Shown piece after piece: positions 59,674 through 64,000 of a DNA stretch of 64,000 bases. Within the stretch, counting starts at the first letter, position 1. Each line of letters opens with the position of its first letter. The DNA is from Pseudomonadota bacterium (lineage in GTDB: Bacteria > Desulfobacterota > Binatia > Binatales > Binataceae). The notes beneath the pieces are model-generated. The model was not told where the DNA came from. It did no database searches and was given only the letters and a program-made list of their open reading frames with translations. The DNA lies in the NCBI GenBank assembly GCA_021324855.1, contig JAJPIG010000021.1, forward strand, positions 62,001-126,000. Reading direction: 5' to 3'. Made by a program: the position numbers and the translations under genes.

Positions 59674-60504
59674 ATGGCGATAATCCAGCTCAATCCGCGC
59701 ACTCCCGGGCAGCGCTTTCAGCAGATCGCGGACTTTTCCGATCTGACGCCGAAGCCGCCCGAAAAGGCACTGCTGAAGCCGATCAAGCGCTCGGGTGGAC
59801 GCAACAACCTTGGCCGGATGACGCTCCGCCATCGCGGCGGCGGCCACAAGCGGATGCTGCGCGTGATCGACTTCCGGCGCGACCACGATGGAGTGCCGGC
59901 GACGGTCGCGGCGCTCGAATACGATCCCAATCGCTCGGCCAATATCGCGCTGCTCCATTACGCCGACGGTCGCAAGAGCTACATTCTTGCGCCGCTCGGA
60001 CTGAAGGTGGGCGACAAGGTCGAATCAGGCGATGCGGCGGACATCAAGCCGGGCAACGCGCTTCGGCTCCGCGCGATTCCCGTCGGCACGGTCGTGCATG
60101 CGATAGAGCTCAAGCCGGGTGCGGGCGCGCAACTCGCGCGCGGTGCGGGCGCGCAGGCCCAATTGATGGCGAAGGAAGGGAAGTTCGCGCTCCTGAAGCT
60201 GCCGTCGGGCGAGCAGCGGATGGTGCTCGCGGAGTGCCGCGCGACCATCGGGCAGGTCGGCAACGTCGAATACGAGAACATCTCGATCGGCAAGGCCGGC
60301 CGCACGCGGCATCTCGGATGGCGCTCGTACGTGCGCGGTATCGCAATGAACCCTGTCGACCATCCGCACGGCGGCGGCGAGGGCCGCTCGAAGGGCAATC
60401 ATCCGCAATCGCCGTGGGGGATGCCAACCAAGGGACACAAGACGCGCGGCAAAAAGCCGTCGGATCGGTATATCGTAAGCCGCCGTCCACGAGGCAAACG
60501 CTAA
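59674..60504 (+). CDS. rplB: 50S ribosomal protein L2
   Basis: The 276-residue protein has [20 protein letters not shown] at the N-terminus, [19 protein letters not shown], and [20 protein letters not shown] with [19 protein letters not shown], which hold the conserved catalytic-region histidine. It organises the peptidyl-transferase centre. ATG 59674 is the homologous start; the 37-base gap after rplW contains TTTTTTGACGG. Confidence 0.96.
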   Translation: MAIIQLNPRTPGQRFQQIADFSDLTPKPPEKALLKPIKRSGGRNNLGRMTLRHRGGGHKRMLRVIDFRRDHDGVPATVAALEYDPNRSANIALLHYADGRKSYILAPLGLKVGDKVESGDAADIKPGNALRLRAIPVGTVVHAIELKPGAGAQLARGAGAQAQLMAKEGKFALLKLPSGEQRMVLAECRATIGQVGNVEYENISIGKAGRTRHLGWRSYVRGIAMNPVDHPHGGGEGRSKGNHPQSPWGMPTKGHKTRGKKPSDRYIVSRRPRGKR

Positions 60505-60531
60505 TTACGGGAAGCTCAGCCGGGACAGAAG

Positions 60532-60885
60532 ATGAGATCGCTCAAGAAAGGACCGTTCGTCGACGGCCATCTGCAGAAGAAGGTCGAGGCCGCCAGCGCC
60601 TCCGGCGACAAGCGGATCATCCGCACCTGGTCGCGCCGCTCGATGATCACGCCCGACATGATCGGGCTTACCTTCGCCGTGCATAACGGCCACAAGTTCA
60701 TCCCGGTCTACTGCACCGAGAACATGGTCGGACACAAGCTCGGCGAATTTTCGCCGACGCGCACCTTCCACGGCCATGCGGGTGATCGCAAGGGCGAAGT
60801 CCGATCCGCAGCCGGAGCGGCTCCGGCTGCGCCTGCGGCAGCAGCCGCCTCGCCGGCCGCGCCGGCAAAGCCGGCAGGAGCATAA
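60532..60885 (+). CDS. rpsS: 30S ribosomal protein S19 with Ala/Pro-rich tail
   Basis: The first 90 residues are standard S19 ([53 protein letters not shown]). About 27 more residues form an Ala/Pro-rich tail ([20 protein letters not shown]), giving 117 residues rather than the usual 90-95. Such a tail would be disordered on the 30S head. The gene keeps its usual place between rplB and rplV. Confidence 0.95.
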   Translation: MRSLKKGPFVDGHLQKKVEAASASGDKRIIRTWSRRSMITPDMIGLTFAVHNGHKFIPVYCTENMVGHKLGEFSPTRTFHGHAGDRKGEVRSAAGAAPAAPAAAAASPAAPAKPAGA

Positions 60886-60897
60886 GGAAACCCGGTT

Positions 60898-61236
60898 ATG
60901 GAAGCGAAGGCGCGCACGCGATTTGTCAGAATCTCGCCGCAAAAGCTCAGGCTGGTCTGCGATCTGGTCGCGGGCAAGCGGGTCGACCAGGCGCTCTCGA
61001 TCCTCGATTTCACGCCCAAGAAGGCGGCGCGGATTTTGTCGAAGACCTTGATGGCGGCGGTGGCCAATGCGCGCGATCAACAGAATATCGACGAGGACCG
61101 GCTCTACGTAAAGCGCGTCACGGCCGATACCGGACCGACCTGGAAACGCTCGCTTCCGCGCGCGCACATGCATGCGACGCCGATTCTGAAGCGCACCAGC
61201 CACGTGACCGTAATCGTCGACGAGATCGGGTCTTAA
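60898..61236 (+). CDS. rplV: 50S ribosomal protein L22
   Basis: The 112-residue protein has [40 protein letters not shown] and [20 protein letters not shown], the extended loop in the exit tunnel where macrolide resistance arises. ATG 60898 follows AAGGAAACCCGGTT. It is followed by rpsC after 11 bases. Confidence 0.95.
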   Translation: MEAKARTRFVRISPQKLRLVCDLVAGKRVDQALSILDFTPKKAARILSKTLMAAVANARDQQNIDEDRLYVKRVTADTGPTWKRSLPRAHMHATPILKRTSHVTVIVDEIGS

Positions 61237-61247
61237 GGATTTCCATT

Positions 61248-61928
61248 ATGGGTCAGAAATCGCATCCGCGCGGCCTGCGTCTCGGTATCATCGAGAGCTG
61301 GGACTCGAAATGGTTCGGCAGCAATCACAACTACGTCGAGCTGCTCCATGAGGATCTCAAGATCCGCGAGTTTATCAAGAAGCGCCTCTACCATGCGGGC
61401 ATCTCGCGGATCGAGGTCGAGCGGATGGCCAACAAGGCCAAGATCAACATCCATACGGCGCGGCCCGGAATCGTGATCGGCAAGAAGGGCGCGGAGATCG
61501 ACAAGCTCAAGCAGGATATCCAGAAGGTGATGAAGGCGCGCGAAGCGTTCATCAACATTCACGAAGTCCGGCGCCCTGACCTCGACCCGCAGCTCGTCGC
61601 CGAGAATATTGCGCTTCAGCTCGAACGCCGCGTCGCGTTTCGCCGCGCGATGAAGGAGGCGGTGCTGCGCGCGATGCGGATGGGCGCGCAGGGCGTGAAG
61701 GTCCACGTCGCGGGACGTCTGGGCGGCGCCGAGATCGCGCGCCGCGAATGGTATCGCGAAGGGCGCGTGCCGCTGCAGACGCTGCGGGCTGACGTGGCGT
61801 ACGGTTTTGCCGAGGCCCATACGACTTACGGGGTCATCGGGGTGAAGGTCTGGATCTTCCGCGGCGAAATCCTGACCCGCCAGGAAGAGGCGCGCAAGCG
61901 CGCTGGCGCCGCGGCCCAGCAGGGCTGA
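61248..61928 (+). CDS. rpsC: 30S ribosomal protein S3
   Basis: The 226-residue protein has [20 protein letters not shown], the KH-domain motif [12 protein letters not shown], and [20 protein letters not shown] with [20 protein letters not shown]. It lies at the mRNA entry. ATG 61248 is preceded by TAAGGATTTCC. It is followed by rplP after 19 bases. Confidence 0.96.
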   Translation: MGQKSHPRGLRLGIIESWDSKWFGSNHNYVELLHEDLKIREFIKKRLYHAGISRIEVERMANKAKINIHTARPGIVIGKKGAEIDKLKQDIQKVMKAREAFINIHEVRRPDLDPQLVAENIALQLERRVAFRRAMKEAVLRAMRMGAQGVKVHVAGRLGGAEIARREWYREGRVPLQTLRADVAYGFAEAHTTYGVIGVKVWIFRGEILTRQEEARKRAGAAAQQG

Positions 61929-61947
61929 TTAGCAGGGACGCGAAACG

Positions 61948-62373
61948 ATGCTGGCACCGAAGAAAGTCAAGTGGCGCAAGATGATGAAGGGGCGCGTGCG
62001 CGGCGCGGAATCGCGCGGGCTCGAGATGGCCTTCGGCGACTTCGGTCTGAAGGCGATCGAGACTGCCCGGGTCGACACGCGCGCGCTCGAAGCCGCCCGC
62101 ATCGCGCTCACGCGCCATATCAAGCGCGGCGGCCGCGTCTGGATTCGCGTGTTTCCGGACAAGCCGTATACGAAGAAGCCGGCCGAGACCCGGATGGGCA
62201 AAGGCAAAGGGTCGCCCGAAGGATGGGTCGCTGTGGTAAGACCCGGGCGTATCCTGTTCGAGATGGAAGGCGTAGACCGGGCGACCGCCCACGAGGCGAT
62301 GCGGCTCGCGGCGCATAAGCTACCGGTCAAGACGGTCGTGGTCGAGCGCGAAGGAGTTGAGCTTGGAGCTTGA
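61948..62373 (+). CDS. rplP: 50S ribosomal protein L16
   Basis: The 141-residue protein has [80 protein letters not shown] and [12 protein letters not shown]. It helps place tRNA in the A and P sites. Its 3' end overlaps the rpmC start by about 11 bases. Confidence 0.95.
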   Translation: MLAPKKVKWRKMMKGRVRGAESRGLEMAFGDFGLKAIETARVDTRALEAARIALTRHIKRGGRVWIRVFPDKPYTKKPAETRMGKGKGSPEGWVAVVRPGRILFEMEGVDRATAHEAMRLAAHKLPVKTVVVEREGVELGA

Positions 62374-62593
62374 CGAAATCCGGCAGATGAACCTGGAGGA
62401 TCTGCGCGTCAAGGAGCGTGAGACCCGCGAGGAGATTTTCCGGCTGCGGCTCAAGATGCGCACCAATCAGCTCGATAATCCGTCGGGCTTGAGGCGCGCG
62501 CGGCGCGAGCTCGCGTGGATTAAGACCGTGATGCACAGCAAACAGGGTGCAGCGGAGACGGCAAGTAAGGAATCAGATGCGGCAGCGAGCTAA
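62363..62593 (+). CDS. rpmC: 50S ribosomal protein L29
   Basis: The 76-residue protein has the L29 helical hairpin: [40 protein letters not shown] and [13 protein letters not shown]. The TTG start at 62363 lies six bases after AAGGAG inside rplP; TTG 62357 is too close to it. Its 3' end ([13 protein letters not shown]) overlaps rpsQ by 17 bases. It lies near the tunnel exit next to L23. Confidence 0.9.
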   Translation: MELDEIRQMNLEDLRVKERETREEIFRLRLKMRTNQLDNPSGLRRARRELAWIKTVMHSKQGAAETASKESDAAAS

Positions 62594-62831
62594 ACGGCGC
62601 GAAGGTGTGGTGATCGCCGCGCGGATGACCAAGACTGTGGTGGTGCAGGTCGACCGCCTTGTCCAGCATCCGTTGTACGGAAAGCGCATGCGGCAGCGTC
62701 GGCGCCTGATGGCGCACGACGAACGCGGTGAGTGCCATGAGGGTGACCGTGTGCTGATTATCGAGACCCGGCCGCTATCCAAGAACAAGCGCTGGCGCGT
62801 GAGCCAGGTGATCCGGCGCGCGGCGGGTTGA
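62577..62831 (+). CDS. rpsQ: 30S ribosomal protein S17
   Basis: The 84-residue protein has [60 protein letters not shown] and LSKNKRWRVSQVIRRA. ATG 62577 follows AAGGAATCAG within rpmC, giving overlapping genes and likely translational coupling. It binds the 5' domain of 16S rRNA. rplN follows after 32 bases. Confidence 0.94.
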   Translation: MRQRAKRREGVVIAARMTKTVVVQVDRLVQHPLYGKRMRQRRRLMAHDERGECHEGDRVLIIETRPLSKNKRWRVSQVIRRAAG

Positions 62832-62863
62832 GCGGGAAGGGTTGAGAAAGAAGGACCGTAACC

Positions 62864-63232
62864 GTGGTTCAGATGCGCACAATCCTTGAGGTCGCCGACA
62901 ATTCGGGCGCCCGCAAGGTCCAATGTATCAAGGTGCTCGGCGGCTCGCGCCGCCGCTACGCCACCGTCGGCGACGTGATCGTGGTATCGATCAAGGAAGC
63001 GGTGCCCAATGCCAAGGTCAAGAAGGGTGATACGAGCCGCGCGGTGATCGTGCGCACCAACAAGGAGATCAGCCGCGCCGACGGCAGTTATATCCGCTTC
63101 GACGACAACTCGGCCGTGCTGCTCGACAGTCAGCACGAGCCGATCGGCACGCGCATCTTCGGCCCCGTCGCCCGCGAGCTTCGCGCGCGCCGCTTCCTCA
63201 AGATCATCTCGCTCGCTCCGGAGGTGCTCTGA
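62864..63232 (+). CDS. rplN: 50S ribosomal protein L14
   Basis: The 122-residue protein has [60 protein letters not shown] and [20 protein letters not shown]. The start is GTG 62864. Its stop and the rplX ATG overlap as TGATG. It makes up part of the 30S-50S bridge. Confidence 0.96.
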   Translation: MVQMRTILEVADNSGARKVQCIKVLGGSRRRYATVGDVIVVSIKEAVPNAKVKKGDTSRAVIVRTNKEISRADGSYIRFDDNSAVLLDSQHEPIGTRIFGPVARELRARRFLKIISLAPEVL

Positions 63233-63603
63233 TGCCGGAGCAGAACATCGTCAGGCGGATCAAAAAGGCGGTGGCGCGCGTCAAGCCGCGAATCAAGAAA
63301 AACGACATGGTGATGGTCGTGACGGGGCGCGAGCGCGGCAAGACGGGCAAGGTGATGCGTGTGATGGCGGATGATGCGCGTGTCATTGTCGAGCGCCTTA
63401 ACGTCGTCAAACGCCATTCCAAGCCGCGCGGCCCGCAGAGCCCCGGCGGAATCGTCGAGAAAGAAGCGCCGATCCCGATCTCGAACGTGATGTTCTTCTG
63501 TGAGCGATGCAACGCGCCGGTGCGGGTCGGAATCAAAACCGCCGCCGATGGCGCGCGGATCAGAATTTGCCGCCGATGCGGCGAGCAACTCGGTAATGAA
63601 TAG
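63232..63603 (+). CDS. rplX: 50S ribosomal protein L24, zinc-ribbon form
   Basis: The 123-residue protein has [20 protein letters not shown] and [20 protein letters not shown] (KOW), and [17 protein letters not shown]. The C-terminal part has C90/C93 (FCERC) and C113/C116 (ICRRC), the four-cysteine form found in many bacterial L24 proteins. It is fused tightly with rplN through the TGATG overlap. It assists the first steps of 50S assembly. Confidence 0.95.
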   Translation: MPEQNIVRRIKKAVARVKPRIKKNDMVMVVTGRERGKTGKVMRVMADDARVIVERLNVVKRHSKPRGPQSPGGIVEKEAPIPISNVMFFCERCNAPVRVGIKTAADGARIRICRRCGEQLGNE

Positions 63604-63619
63604 CGTTCGGTAATCGATA

Positions 63620-64000
63620 ATGGCCGACGAAGAAAAATCGGAAAAGAAACCGCGGCAACGCCCCGAGGGCGAGGCGCGGAAAGGCGGCGAGCAGCAGAAG
63701 GGCGGCGAAGGCCGTCCGCGCGGCAAGCGTCCGCCCAAGGGCGACGCTGAGGCTGCTGCGGCCCAAGTCGAGCCGGAGCCGAGCGAGCCCGAGCCCAAGG
63801 TCACGCCGCGACTCAAGGAGCGCTACGAGACCGAGATCGTGCCGGCGCTGATGCGCGAGCTAAAGATCACAAACCGGTTTCGCGTGCCGCGTCTCGAGAA
63901 GATCGTCATCAATATGGCGCTCGCCGAGGCGCGCGAGAACGTCAAGGTGCTCGACGCGGCAGTCGAGGAGCTCAAACAGTTAACCGGGCAAAAGCCGGTC
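63620..64000 (+). CDS. rplE: 50S ribosomal protein L5 with long N-terminal tail (3' truncated by window)
   Basis: Only 127 residues are present. Normal L5 begins near residue 63 (TPRLKERYETEIVPALMREL, then FRVPRLEKIVINMALAEARE). Before it lies a tail of about 62 residues rich in Lys, Glu, Gly, Pro and Arg (EKSEKKPRQRPEGEARKGGE, then RPRGKRPPKGDAEAAAAQVE). ATG 63620 follows the rplX stop by 16 bases. The alternative GTG near 63801 gives a standard length, so the tail may not be translated. Confidence 0.88.
   Translation, partial: MADEEKSEKKPRQRPEGEARKGGEQQKGGEGRPRGKRPPKGDAEAAAAQVEPEPSEPEPKVTPRLKERYETEIVPALMRELKITNRFRVPRLEKIVINMALAEARENVKVLDAAVEELKQLTGQKPV

Overview
The window is a high-GC (roughly 60-65 percent by eye), densely coded bacterial chromosome segment. 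Paired lptF/lptG genes (lipopolysaccharide export), an RND efflux pair and Tat-type and Sec-type signal peptides point to a Gram-negative, diderm organism. The mix of LLM flavin oxidoreductases, SDRs, CaiB and class I CoA-transferases, a Rieske dioxygenase and hydantoinase B next to a normal ribosomal locus suggests a metabolically versatile, probably uncultured soil or subsurface lineage. A Binatota/Desulfobacterota-like or deltaproteobacterial-type genome would fit, but that placement is inference and should be tested with the rpoB, rpoC and ribosomal proteins given here.

Layout. 1-5.5 kb: the end of an RND efflux permease with its adaptor, an acyl-CoA synthetase broken by one frameshift, an IpdAB-like CoA-transferase pair, tRNA-Arg(CCT) and an ABM-domain protein. 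5.5-14.5 kb: a GT87-like membrane protein, an alpha/beta hydrolase, an LLM oxidoreductase, a DUF3891 protein, a divergent SDR/zinc-alcohol-dehydrogenase pair around an operator-like dyad, a di-heme cytochrome c, a Tat-exported DUF882 protein and an FHA-membrane-CAP fusion. 14.5-20.2 kb (minus strand): an aromatic-catabolism-like cluster (Rieske dioxygenase alpha and beta, cysteine hydrolase, SDR, DHA2 exporter, cyclase). 20.2-26 kb: an accessory-looking stretch with AT-rich, palindrome-rich intergenic DNA, a DUF6197 gene, unknown genes, an ImmA/IrrE-like protease paired with an XRE regulator, a PAS histidine kinase and a VOC protein. 26-35 kb: hydantoinase B with a fused zinc ribbon, HAD phosphatase, M24 peptidase, a PPOX-fold protein, lptG/lptF, a SpoU-family rRNA methyltransferase and an unknown membrane protein.

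35.3-64 kb: tRNA-Thr(TGT), tRNA-Tyr, then about 5.2 kb of unrelated genes (vapBC with a frameshifted antitoxin, LLM oxidoreductase, double CaiB, enoyl-CoA hydratase), then tRNA-Gly(TCC), tRNA-Thr(GGT), rpmG, tRNA-Trp, secE, nusG, rplKAJL, rpoBC, rpsLG, fusA, tuf, and the S10/spc operons from rpsJ into rplE, which is cut by the window end. The tRNA order and anticodons match the thrU-tyrU-glyT-thrT array that precedes tufB in enterobacteria, so the 5.2-kb block looks like an insertion that split an ancestral array.

The most interesting leads are the split tRNA array, the VapB frameshift beside an intact VapC, the FHA-TM-CAP fusion, the ImmA/XRE/kinase region, the cysteine cluster inside EF-Tu, the hydantoinase B-zinc ribbon fusion without a HyuA partner, and a consensus promoter that overlaps the rpoC stop codon and fires straight into a strong hairpin.
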